Shown here: positions 9,565 through 17,827 of the stretch, in pieces
How the letters are laid out: every line of letters begins with the position of its first letter
How positions within the stretch are numbered: the stretch's first letter is position 1
Assembly (NCBI GenBank): GCA_900128395.1
Contig: LT649427.1
Coordinates: forward strand, 1 to 26,826
Source: Stramenopiles sp. TOSAG23-2
Lineage: Eukaryota > Sar
Direction of reading: 5' to 3'
Length of the DNA stretch: 26,826 bases
Translations under genes and position numbers: made by a program
Notes under the pieces: model-generated
Database searches by the model: none
Seen by the model: only the letters and a program-made list of their open reading frames with translations
What the model was told of the DNA's origin: nothing

Positions 9565-11625
9565 TCACATATTAGCATCATTAACATCGAAAACTGTCTG
9601 CTGCTGTTGTATATTTTCACCCGATGATGTGTCTTCTTGTTGATATTGTTGTGATACTTCATTTGTTTTCTCTTCCTCTTCTAATGTTAGTCTAGTATTT
9701 AACGACCCTGCATTTATAGAAGAGGAAGTATGACTATTGTCATCATCATCATCCTCGTCATCATTATTAAACGTTGTGATGCTATTATCATCACTAGCTA
9801 CATTGCTATTGCTAATGGTAGAGACCTCATCGTCATCGTTGTTTGTTGGTTCATTTTTGACAGGTTTTTTAGCCACTTTGACGTTCACCCGCATTCCTTC
9901 CTTTGCAATTAGTAAAAGTTCACCATTTTCCGTTGTTTTCGTTGCAGATGCATCTATTTTCAACACTTCAGTAATTTGGGATCTACATATTGGACATATT
10001 TTTTTTCCAACTTTCCGTGCAAGTACTAATCCACATCGAAAACACATACCACCATGCCCACAATTCATTATGACGCCATTTGCACAATTATCAGCACATA
10101 TGAAACATAATGGCAATTCCTCTTTTGTTTCCTCTTTTCCTGTCTCTCCTTCTTCCAATACATCTCCCTCTTTTTCTCCCATAGTTACAGTTTTATTTTG
10201 AACGTTTTCGTTCTCATCTTGTTTCTTGTCGTTATTACTATCATCATCATCAGTAGGAAGTAATGGTTTTTTCAAATTTTCAACGGGTGTTATTGGGTGT
10301 ACAGAGGCGCTTGTTACCTTACCAAAACCTTTGATCAAATCATCCTTCTCGTTAACACGCTGAAACAAGGTAGAAGATGATCGTAACAAAAAGACAGGCG
10401 TGGAAATTGCCGAAAAGAGACCCTCCGTATTGTCACCATAACTGATTCTTGATCCAGCAACATTTGGATCTGTGATTTCTGGTGTAAGATTTTGCATGTC
10501 AATTTCTTCTTCTCGACTTAACCTGTGTAAGACATATCGTGCGATTGGGCTGAAAATCATCAAATTCGCAAACATGATAATTAATGGCACCATATAATCG
10601 ACATGTTTAATCGAACCGATCCCATCTAATCGCTGCGTGACATTTAATAAAAATACGAAAAACAAAATGCCAGTTGTACCAATACCGTAAATAAAGACGA
10701 AAATCATACCGACTAAACGTACCCTTTCCCGCCTTGGATGGTACATACGAGCAGTTTCCCCAAACATCATATTGCACGCATAGATTGGTAATACGATAAA
10801 TGCAACGATACCTAATACTAGACATAAAAACCATAAAGGGAAAAAGTTCATTGTCCATGAATTATGATTTTGGCCATCAACTTTGGTACAAATAATTAAC
10901 GGCATCATGATACTAACAGCAATATACATAATCGTATCGTAACATTTTTTAAGTACTTTATGGCGAACATGTGGTGCAACATTTTCATCTAATGGAGTGA
11001 AAAATTTTACAAATGCGCCAATACCAATTGCTGTCCAGGTGGGCAGAAATGCCCACGTTAATGTACATACAAGATCACCACTAAGCATTGCAGCAATAAA
11101 ATATTTTGTTCCAATACTACCCAAATCAGTAACTTGGTGAAGTATTGATGAGCCAACTCCATGTAAGTCAACGTCTAACTGATTATCACGATACGTTCGG
11201 TAATATTGTTTTAATTTTACGGCATGGAAAAACATTTTCAACAAATTTGATATCCACAATGGTATCATAATTCCATACCACGATGTATATGTAAAGGTTT
11301 TGTATCCATTAGGAGTCCCACTATCTAACTGCAAAAGTAACTCTATGGCAAAAATTAATAAACATAACATACGCAAGGGTATGATAACATGTGCCAAACG
11401 GGTCTCTAACTTTTTATCGTCTTGTACAGCCCTTTCTTGATTTCTTCTTTGCTCTAATCTCCGCCTTTCTTCTGGCGACAAATTTTGCAATCCCATAGGT
11501 AATGAAGGATCAATAATGTTGTTGCTGTTGTTGTTATTTGTATTCGTTGTCGTCTCTGAAACATTATTATTATTGTTACTATTATTATTTATATTAATTA
11601 TCGTCGAATCAGCAACTCTTGCCAT
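9565..11625 (-). CDS. Multi-pass membrane RING-finger protein, probable E3 ligase
   Basis: 686 residues from the chosen start. An upstream in-frame ATG at 11682 would add 19 residues encoded largely by a GT microsatellite, so the internal start (MARVADST) is preferred. After a poly-Asn N-terminus come about seven hydrophobic segments (for example PLRMLCLLIFAIELLLQL, FFPLWFLCLVLGIVAFIVL, LVGMIFVFIYGIGTTGILFF, MVPLIIMFANLMIFSPIARY). A cytosolic linker leads to a C3HC4 RING: CFIC, then CGHGGMCFRC, then CPIC, at roughly residues 505-546. This layout resembles the TMEM185/fragile-X-F-type membrane family, which in plants also carries a C-terminal RING. That family link is an inference from layout. 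Expected role: membrane-anchored E3 ubiquitin ligase, with an unknown organelle and substrate. The C-terminal tail is acidic and Ser/Asn-rich. Confidence 0.8.
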   Translation of the reverse strand: MARVADSTIININNNSNNNNNVSETTTNTNNNNSNNIIDPSLPMGLQNLSPEERRRLEQRRNQERAVQDDKKLETRLAHVIIPLRMLCLLIFAIELLLQLDSGTPNGYKTFTYTSWYGIMIPLWISNLLKMFFHAVKLKQYYRTYRDNQLDVDLHGVGSSILHQVTDLGSIGTKYFIAAMLSGDLVCTLTWAFLPTWTAIGIGAFVKFFTPLDENVAPHVRHKVLKKCYDTIMYIAVSIMMPLIICTKVDGQNHNSWTMNFFPLWFLCLVLGIVAFIVLPIYACNMMFGETARMYHPRRERVRLVGMIFVFIYGIGTTGILFFVFLLNVTQRLDGIGSIKHVDYMVPLIIMFANLMIFSPIARYVLHRLSREEEIDMQNLTPEITDPNVAGSRISYGDNTEGLFSAISTPVFLLRSSSTLFQRVNEKDDLIKGFGKVTSASVHPITPVENLKKPLLPTDDDDSNNDKKQDENENVQNKTVTMGEKEGDVLEEGETGKEETKEELPLCFICADNCANGVIMNCGHGGMCFRCGLVLARKVGKKICPICRSQITEVLKIDASATKTTENGELLLIAKEGMRVNVKVAKKPVKNEPTNNDDDEVSTISNSNVASDDNSITTFNNDDEDDDDDNSHTSSSINAGSLNTRLTLEEEEKTNEVSQQYQQEDTSSGENIQQQQTVFDVNDANM

Positions 11626-11635
11626 TTTTCTATAC

Positions 11636-11655
11636 AATATGTGTGTGTGTGTGTA
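11636..11655. repeat. GT microsatellite at the RING gene 5' end
   Basis: A short tgtgtgtgtgtgtgtatgt tract just upstream of the preferred start of the RING gene. It would encode the Thr/His run of the longer alternative N-terminus. Confidence 0.7.
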
Positions 11656-11951
11656 TGTACTGTTCGGCAATGTTCTATTCAATCTTTTTATTTGAACAAG
11701 GACAAGGTAAATTAGGTGAATGGTACAGATAATTTTTTGATCTATTCACTACTGTATATATATTTATATCCAACAGGTGTGGTGTATTTCACATCATATA
11801 TAATTTTTAGTAACATATATATTTTGCTATTATTATTTGCTACATGCAACGTGCCAACACATCATGCCATCATATCACAAAGGCTGGAAGAAAGAGAGAA
11901 AACATAGGTCTAATAGGGGTGTAAAACGAATTTATATTGAAATGCCATCCC

Positions 11952-12064
11952 TTAGCCCGTAATAGCATTATAAAAGATAAAAGTACATATTGATACAGTA
12001 ATACTTATACTTGGTAGATTACAAACCAAAATTTAATGTACATTCGTGGGCTATTACGGCCTAA
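11952..12064. repeat. 15-bp inverted repeat, 113-bp span
   Basis: ttagcccgtaatagc (11952-11966) and gctattacggcctaa (12050-12064) are inverted copies with one mismatch in 15. They could be the ends of a very small foldback element or the stem of an RNA or regulatory structure. The spacer is AT-rich with no open frame. Confidence 0.55.
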
Positions 12065-12187
12065 ATGACGTGATGCTATTCACCTTCTATATTTTAAGGA
12101 ATCGTGGACAAATACTGAGGGCCATATCAAACATTGGGAATATATATTATCTATTACACTATATTTAGTAAATCATGAGAAAGAAAA

Positions 12188-12567
12188 ATGGCACAAAATA
12201 ACAATAATCTTCATATGGCCATCCATTATCAGGAAGCAATCGCAAATCAAATTGGATTGCGAGCGCAATATATTAATATTCTACGTCAAGAATATTCCAT
12301 GCTCAACGGAGGGAATATACCACCATTAAATTTCTATGTGCAAATAACAGAAGCGCAAATAAAAAGAGCAAAGGGCATGTATGAAAATACGCTAAAATCG
12401 CTGGTAAAAATGACAATTTTGAAAACAGTACATTAATGTGCCTTTGGGCTGACAATACCTCCGATTATGAAAATCCATTGGATTGCGACCGTGTAGCAAT
12501 TCCTGGTTGTGAAAATTTGCTTCATTTAACAAGGGATGAATTTAATGGTGATGTTGAAGAAGTGTAA
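12188..12567 (+). pseudogene. Unrecognised orphan reading frame broken by one frameshift
   Basis: A frame opens at 12188 (MAQNNNNLHMAIHYQ...) and runs 82 codons to a stop at 12434-12436. A second, protein-like frame overlaps it from 12385 and runs to TAA at 12565-12567. That frame is rich in acidic and polar residues with two Cys (e.g. STLMCLWADNTSDYENP, GCENLLHLTRDEFNGD). The two overlap between 12385 and 12436, so a single -1 shift would connect them. There is no homopolymer beyond five A at the junction. I recognise no family. The first part is helical and polar (YQEAIANQIGLRAQYINILR). Decay by a single indel is the simplest reading. A programmed shift or two separate small genes remain possible. 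Confidence 0.5.
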
Positions 12568-12895
12568 AAAATTAAAAAATATTTATTATAAATATGACAG
12601 TATATATATATATTTATATAATAATTTATAACAATGTATTATGTGTAATTATATGATATTTTAAATATATGCATATATATGTTTCATGGTCGTGTAAAAA
12701 GACCAAAAAATGACATGTTTTTATATGTTATTGTTTCTAAATTTATTTTGACATTTGAATTCTTGCGTTTTATCTTTGAACCTTCCTACTATATACACAT
12801 AACGTGCATGACGATCATTTTGTGATGCAATGATAATGTACAATCCGATAATGATATGATTTTACCATCCATTACTATCTTTAAATGATTTTGAT
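12568..12895. other. AT-rich spacer between the two decayed frames
   Basis: 328 bp of TA-rich sequence with no open frame of note and no repeat recognised. It reads as intergenic sequence, which favours the two decayed frames being separate genes rather than one. Confidence 0.4.
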
Positions 12896-13799
12896 ATGAT
12901 ATTATATATGCTGGAGTTGCCTAAAAGCATCACGGCGGATTATCTAAGCAATTTTCATTACGATAGCAGAGAGGAATTATACGAAGACTGGTTGGCGAGG
13001 TGGGATCAGCAGTTGGGATATTTGTCATTTTATCTAAGATATCGAAGCCTTCAAATAGCCATGAAAAAGGGGTCTACCGCGCAAACAGCAATGGAAAATG
13101 CAATGAGGGTACCAGGATTTGAACTTTTAATGACAGAGGAGAAATATCGAAGAGTCCAATTAGCAATTCAAGGCACGGCATCTAAAACAGGAGGAAAAAT
13201 ACAATACAACAGCCCTATTGTTATTTTGGACGTGAATAATAAAAACATGCTACAATACAACATGCCTGCCGAATTTGCGAAAATGATAGAAGATGTAACA
13301 ACTTTACTATCAAACGGCCATATATTGTTCAAGTCATGCTTCTTCTAAACATTTTGATCTTATATTTGCTCAAAAAAATCATGTTCAATCGTTTGATAAG
13401 GATCTAATAGCAATGATGTGTCGAATCAATAACACAATATTTATTGAGAAACCACAAAGGCGGGCTGCTCCAAATTTCAATCAGTATATTGCAGAGAATA
13501 TCGATACGTTACCAGAAGTAACATATAAGATTTCAGATAATGATGGCAGTTCCCGTCTTCAACGAGATTGGAGTGTGTGGTGTAACGTTAAGGGGAGCGA
13601 GTAAAACTAATGACGTTAATAATATAAATATAATATATGTCATCGAGGACGATACCTTAGTGAAGATCAAGACGATGTATACAAGAAACTATAGGCAGAA
13701 GCAACCAAATGTCCAGGGAAATTTAATGTACATGGCAAAACGATATTTGGTGACGATACACCAATACCTGGCAATGTTATCCTTAAGTGTTACAATTAG
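12896..13799 (+). pseudogene. Unrecognised orphan gene with several frameshifts and an in-frame stop
   Basis: Protein-like sequence continues across three frame changes on the plus strand. The first frame is 12896-13348 (ELPKSITADYLSNFHYDSRE, WDQQLGYLSFYLRYRSLQIA, SPIVILDVNNKNMLQYNMPA). The second is about 13311-13604 (SSHASSKHFDLIFAQKNHV, IEKPQRRAAPNFNQYIAENI). The third is about 13531-13660 (AVPVFNEIGVCGVTLRGASK). The last runs from 13659 to TAG at 13797-13799 (CPGKFNVHGKTIFGDDTPIP), with an internal TAG at 13692-13694. The shifts are not at homopolymers, so they look like mutations rather than sequencing slips. Intact neighbours with long A runs are not broken. The family is unknown to me. 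Total length near 300 codons suggests a once-functional protein, perhaps from a mobile or viral source, but nothing seen proves that. Confidence 0.6.
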
Positions 13800-14029
13800 G
13801 GTTATATATTTGGATCGATGGTTTTTTAGTTTTTATTATATTTTTTTTTTGAATTTCGAAAAAAAAAAATCGCTTTATATTATTTTAAAAAAACAAAACT
13901 ATAAATCACAAAATAAGCCAAAGACAATCGCAACAAAGAGAAATTAAAAAGATCCCTACCTCCCAACCATTTTTAGTGTATTGAATCACAATAATAACAA
14001 CAAGGTATATATATATATATTTTAGAAAG

Positions 14030-14788
14030 ATGACACGTGCATCCACTCGACGTGCTGCAAAAGCAGCTAAAAATGATAATGATGAGAACAATAATAGTAG
14101 TAGTACTACTACAACAGTAGTTGATAAGGAAAATGCAAATAATGGTTCAGCAACTGTTGGGAAACATTCAAAAACCAAGAGCATTGCGGCTTTAAATGAT
14201 AAATTAAAACGTATTTTACAAGAAGGTGAGCTGGAATTAGAAGATCGATGCTCAAGTTTGACCTCGAAAGGTAATGTTTACTGTACAAAAATTGAAAATG
14301 CTTTTGCTTTACAAATTATGCGTTTGCCAAAAAGTGTACAAAGTATGCCGTTAGAAGAGTTTAAAAGTACATATGGTTTTGACGTACGGGCTGCTATAAA
14401 AAATGTTGGGGGGACAAAACGAAAAGCTGGTATTATCAGTGGTGGTAGTAGTTCATCGTCATCATCTAAAGGTATGGTTGTCCCACAAACACCAAGCGGT
14501 CGAACGACAAATAGTTTACTTAGTAATTTTAGTGCCATAAAAACGTCGTTTGTACGAAGGCAACGTGATGGTGATCAATCATCATCCACCAACAATGATA
14601 GTAATAATAATATGGAGGATCTGCCAAAAGTCGAGTTAGAATTAACTGATGCAGTAACTGGTAAACAAATCAATGCCAGTGATCCAAATGCTGCGAAAAA
14701 TTTAACTGCTGAGTCGAAACAAGAAGTTTTAAGCCATTTGTCATCATTGCAAGATCAAATTTCTGATTTAATGAAACAATTTAGTTGA
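14030..14788 (+). CDS. Borealin-like chromosomal passenger complex protein
   Basis: 252 residues. After a basic, low-complexity N-terminus (1-50) comes a helical region (about 52-115). It contains KIENAFALQIMRLPKSVQSM, which closely follows the borealin/Nbl1 signature in which a helix ends in (I/L)xRLPKxxxxM. Then comes a Ser-rich linker, VPQTPSGRTTNSLL (about 151-164) resembling the conserved TPxGR segment of borealins, and a short C-terminal helix (SHLSSLQDQISDLMKQ). Borealin bundles with survivin and INCENP to place Aurora B at centromeres in mitosis. The overall length and order fit, but the sequence is divergent and the call rests mainly on the RLPK helix and TPSGR motif. A 24-codon upstream TA tract precedes the ATG. 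The gene is divergent from the RING gene across the decayed frames and convergent with GH92. Confidence 0.65.
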   Translation: MTRASTRRAAKAAKNDNDENNNSSSTTTTVVDKENANNGSATVGKHSKTKSIAALNDKLKRILQEGELELEDRCSSLTSKGNVYCTKIENAFALQIMRLPKSVQSMPLEEFKSTYGFDVRAAIKNVGGTKRKAGIISGGSSSSSSSKGMVVPQTPSGRTTNSLLSNFSAIKTSFVRRQRDGDQSSSTNNDSNNNMEDLPKVELELTDAVTGKQINASDPNAAKNLTAESKQEVLSHLSSLQDQISDLMKQFS

Positions 14789-15007
14789 GTAGAAAGAATA
14801 TGATATAACGAGAGAGAAATTTATTAGGTTTACAAATCATAATATGATAAAGTGTTGTTGTTTTTTCGCATTTTTAAAATAAAAATTACGTAGTAAAAAA
14901 AGGTAAAAAATGAAAAAAATAGCAGAGGACGAAAAAAATACTCTTTTATTTACGAGATTTCCTATTTTTTTCTTTTTTACGAAGTTGTAACACACACACT
15001 GGTGTGA
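14789..15007. terminator. Short convergent 3' gap with A/T-tract inverted repeat
   Basis: A 219-bp tail-to-tail gap. gaaaaaaatag near 14913-14923 and ctatttttttc near 14962-14972 are complementary, giving a symmetric structure that could serve 3'-end formation of both genes. This is an inference. No dispersed-repeat piece was found here. Confidence 0.35.
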
Positions 15008-17446
15008 TCATGATTTTATTTTCATAGGTGAAGGAGGTGCTGCTGTCTCAATGCCCCAATTACCTGCTTCTTCAATATCAGATGTTAATTCAAATTCTAA
15101 TATAACATCGCCACCTGTAACAATATCCTTATGTCGAATCCAACTTTTATTATAAAGTTTACCATTCAATTTCATCGATTTAATATAATGATGATCCATC
15201 GATGCATTTGGTGCTAAAATAATTAAATTTCCATCACTTTTCCCATTTTTCTCTCCACCAAATGATGATGTCGACATAATAATTTCTTGAAATGAAGGAG
15301 CAATGATGAAGTACCAATCTTGACCCATCATTGGGTATAAACCAATCATACCACACATGTAATTAGCACTGTGGCAACCCATATCTTCATTATCTGGTAA
15401 ACCTATTCGAGATGTATCATATGCAAGATCTAATAATGCACGAGCAGTGTATGAAGATTTATTCGGGCATTTTGCATAATGATACAAATACGGAATATGC
15501 ATGAATGTTTCTTTTGGTGTAATACGAAATTTATCCGAAAATAAAACATCTAACCGTTTTTCAAACTCTTTTTCACCACCAGAACGCTGTACTAAACCGT
15601 GAAAATCATGTTGTACATTGTAGGACCATAATATCGATGGACCTTCATAAAAAAATGGATCATTCCATGCATCTGGGAGTGTTTGCAGTGGATGGAAATC
15701 TTGTATCCATTCGCCATTTTCATTTTTAGGGGCAAAAACTTTCATATCCTCTCTCCATAAATTCCATACTTTTTTAGAGCTTTCATAGGAAAATTGTGCT
15801 AATTTCTCTTTTCCTAGTAATTGTGCTAAATTTCCAGTACACCAATCTTGATATGCATATTCTAAATGTCTCGATACGCAATTAATCGTTTCCTCTGTTG
15901 GTACGTATCCTAATTTGCTATATCCCTTTAAATACCGCCCACTTAAAAATGGATCTGGCGGCGCCACTTTATTATTTTTTTCCATATAACTTAATGCTTT
16001 TTCATAATCAATATTCTTTAATCCTTTTAAATATGCTTCATTGAACAATATATCGCATGAACATCCACCTTGAACATGTGCACCGTGGCCAGTGATCCAT
16101 GCATCTTTGAAAAATCCTGTTTTCTCAGCAACATCAAGCCAGCAATTCAAAAAATCACGTTCCAATTCCGGGGCAAATAGAGTAATAAATGAATTTGCAT
16201 TACGAACACTGTCCCATACGCAATAAAATTCACTGAAATGTCTGACGCCACTTTTCCATTTACCATTTTCCTCATCAATTCCTAAATCGCTTGGCATGCA
16301 TAATATACGTGTTAAAAATGTATAAAATATTTTCCTTTGTTGCTTAGTACCACCTTTCATAATACATATACGATCAAAGTATGTTTTCCATTTTAATCTA
16401 CTACTTTGAATAATCGTATCAAAGGATTGATTTAATAATTGGCTTTCCATGCTTTCACGAGCTGCAGCAATGGATACAAAGCTAATACCCACACGAATAT
16501 TTATAACATTGTTGCTACTGTGTTCACCAACACTTTTAAATTGTGCAATTGTTTTACAAATTGAACCAGATGCATACGTAGAATTTTCAACATATGATGG
16601 AGTAGTGGTACCGCCCATCCAATTTTGAAGACCGGAGAGGAACGTTTTATTATCACGTGCTCTATTGGTACTTTTATTATTTGTGCAATAAATCATGGAT
16701 GGTTTTTTATCGATCATACCATAACAATATATATTATAATCAAATTGATGACCCCATCCACCATAAAAAGTACCACTGCCAAAGAAACTTTGATCACTAT
16801 CCCATTCAACATTAGCATTTTTACATTTAGCAGGCGCATGGATAGCAGAGATATCAATCAATATATTGTTATTTTGATCCTGATGATTTTTGGGAAAAGT
16901 GAAACGAGAAAAACCTCCACGAGTTGATGATGTCAGTTCAACTCGAATATGTGAAGGAATCAACTTTACAGTGTAATAACCAATTGAGGCATGCTCACTT
17001 TTCCGTTCGTATTTTAATTTATCCACATTACCGTTTATAATATCATCATTAGTATTATTGTTTATAAATGGTGTTAAGCTAATGTTTCCAAACCTTCCGT
17101 CCCCTCCAGTTCCACTAACATGTGTATGAGAAAATCCTTGTAAGGGTTTATCTGTTTGATATCCATTTGTACGTTGCATTGGAATTGTATCTGGGGATAG
17201 GCGTACCAATGCCAATGGTGTATATGGTCCACATAATACAGCACCGGGGCCATCTACTCCAATAAAAGGATTTACATAATTCAACGGTGCTTCACATGGA
17301 TATGGTTCAGGAGTTGGTCTTTCCATTTCTGCTTTTCGTATACAACTGTTAATTTTGTTGACTAACTTTTCAGGATATTTTTTAAATACATAATTTGATG
17401 TAGTCATTGTTGTATTTTCCATATTATCAATCAGCACTTTCGACAT
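15008..17446 (-). CDS. GH92 family alpha-mannosidase-like protein
   Basis: 812 residues. GH92 hallmarks run in order: YVNPFIGVDGPG near residue 57, the N-terminal beta-sandwich with GFSHTHVSGTGGDGRFG (about 105-121), the (alpha/alpha)6 barrel with FYCVWDSVRNANSFITLFAP and WITGHGAHVQGGCS, and the C-terminal catalytic segment PDNEDMGCHSANYMCGMIG near 683-701. In bacterial enzymes the last reads N-D-D-x-G-x-M-S-A-W and holds the catalytic base. GH92 enzymes are calcium-dependent exo-mannosidases acting by inversion, mostly on alpha-1,2/1,3-mannose of N-glycans. Length is typical. Two differences: there is no signal peptide (the N-terminus is polar), and the motif reads NED...SAN rather than NDD...SAW, so activity or substrate may differ. 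Convergent with the borealin-like gene and divergent from the SDR. Confidence 0.9.
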   Translation of the reverse strand: MSKVLIDNMENTTMTTSNYVFKKYPEKLVNKINSCIRKAEMERPTPEPYPCEAPLNYVNPFIGVDGPGAVLCGPYTPLALVRLSPDTIPMQRTNGYQTDKPLQGFSHTHVSGTGGDGRFGNISLTPFINNNTNDDIINGNVDKLKYERKSEHASIGYYTVKLIPSHIRVELTSSTRGGFSRFTFPKNHQDQNNNILIDISAIHAPAKCKNANVEWDSDQSFFGSGTFYGGWGHQFDYNIYCYGMIDKKPSMIYCTNNKSTNRARDNKTFLSGLQNWMGGTTTPSYVENSTYASGSICKTIAQFKSVGEHSSNNVINIRVGISFVSIAAARESMESQLLNQSFDTIIQSSRLKWKTYFDRICIMKGGTKQQRKIFYTFLTRILCMPSDLGIDEENGKWKSGVRHFSEFYCVWDSVRNANSFITLFAPELERDFLNCWLDVAEKTGFFKDAWITGHGAHVQGGCSCDILFNEAYLKGLKNIDYEKALSYMEKNNKVAPPDPFLSGRYLKGYSKLGYVPTEETINCVSRHLEYAYQDWCTGNLAQLLGKEKLAQFSYESSKKVWNLWREDMKVFAPKNENGEWIQDFHPLQTLPDAWNDPFFYEGPSILWSYNVQHDFHGLVQRSGGEKEFEKRLDVLFSDKFRITPKETFMHIPYLYHYAKCPNKSSYTARALLDLAYDTSRIGLPDNEDMGCHSANYMCGMIGLYPMMGQDWYFIIAPSFQEIIMSTSSFGGEKNGKSDGNLIILAPNASMDHHYIKSMKLNGKLYNKSWIRHKDIVTGGDVILEFELTSDIEEAGNWGIETAAPPSPMKIKS

Positions 17447-17827
17447 AATTTCTAATAATAGTAATGATAATTGTAAAGATGGGGTCTAAATATTATTAAT
17501 GAATCTTTCTTGGTTTTATATAGTTTTATTTATCTATGTATTCTATATTTTTCTTTTCATTACTTTTTTTTCTTTCTGCATGTTTGTCTTTCAGTCTTTG
17601 ATAAAAACAGTTTTTTTGTATGATGCTCTTTATATATATACAGTACCATGTATATGAAGAAGATATATTCATCAGTCTAACACAGTTGCATATATTAATC
17701 TCATCTATATAATTAGATGATGAATATCTTCACTTCTATAATATGTATAATATAGAGAGCATCATACAAAAAAAATCATTTTTATCAATACAAATAAATG
17801 AAAACATCTAATATATATATATAACGA
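17447..17827. promoter_or_regulatory. Divergent promoter gap (381 bp) filled by a foldback
   Basis: The shortest head-to-head gap in the window, between GH92 and the SDR. Half of it is the foldback described separately, so both promoters must lie within or beside that element. Nothing else recognised. Confidence 0.5.
17598..17788. repeat. 191-bp foldback / MITE-like inverted repeat
   Basis: The outer arms 17598-17633 (ttgataaaaacag...gtatgatgctct) and 17752-17788 (agagcatcatac...tttttatcaa) are inverted copies with few mismatches. Pairing continues inward: gaagatatattcatcagtct on the left pairs with agatgatgaatatcttc on the right (about 17658-17678 and 17714-17732). The whole block can fold into one long hairpin with arms of about 85 nt. 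No open frame. A target-site duplication is not evident. Confidence 0.75.

Larger units (their letters stand above)
11626..12187. promoter_or_regulatory. Promoter-side gap upstream of the RING gene
   Basis: AT-rich gap preceding the RING gene on the minus strand and the decayed plus-strand frames. A 63-codon hydrophobic frame at 11716-11907 has no recognisable content and is not called. The notable feature is the 15-bp inverted repeat at 11952-12064. Confidence 0.35.

Noticed and set aside
11625-11682. Longer N-terminus for the RING protein
   Set aside because: The extra residues are mostly encoded by a GT microsatellite and unlikely to be conserved, so the internal ATG is preferred.
12400-12415. 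Programmed -1 ribosomal frameshift site
   Set aside because: The A-run does not form a proper X XXY YYZ slippery heptamer in the zero frame, and no strong downstream stem was seen. A plain indel is simpler.
12404-12428. A GT...AG segment of 25 nt that might be a tiny intron joining the two frames of the first decayed gene
   Set aside because: Removing it leads within eight codons to a TGA in the resulting frame, so it does not connect to the protein-like downstream frame. The length is also implausible next to the 81-nt intron seen elsewhere.
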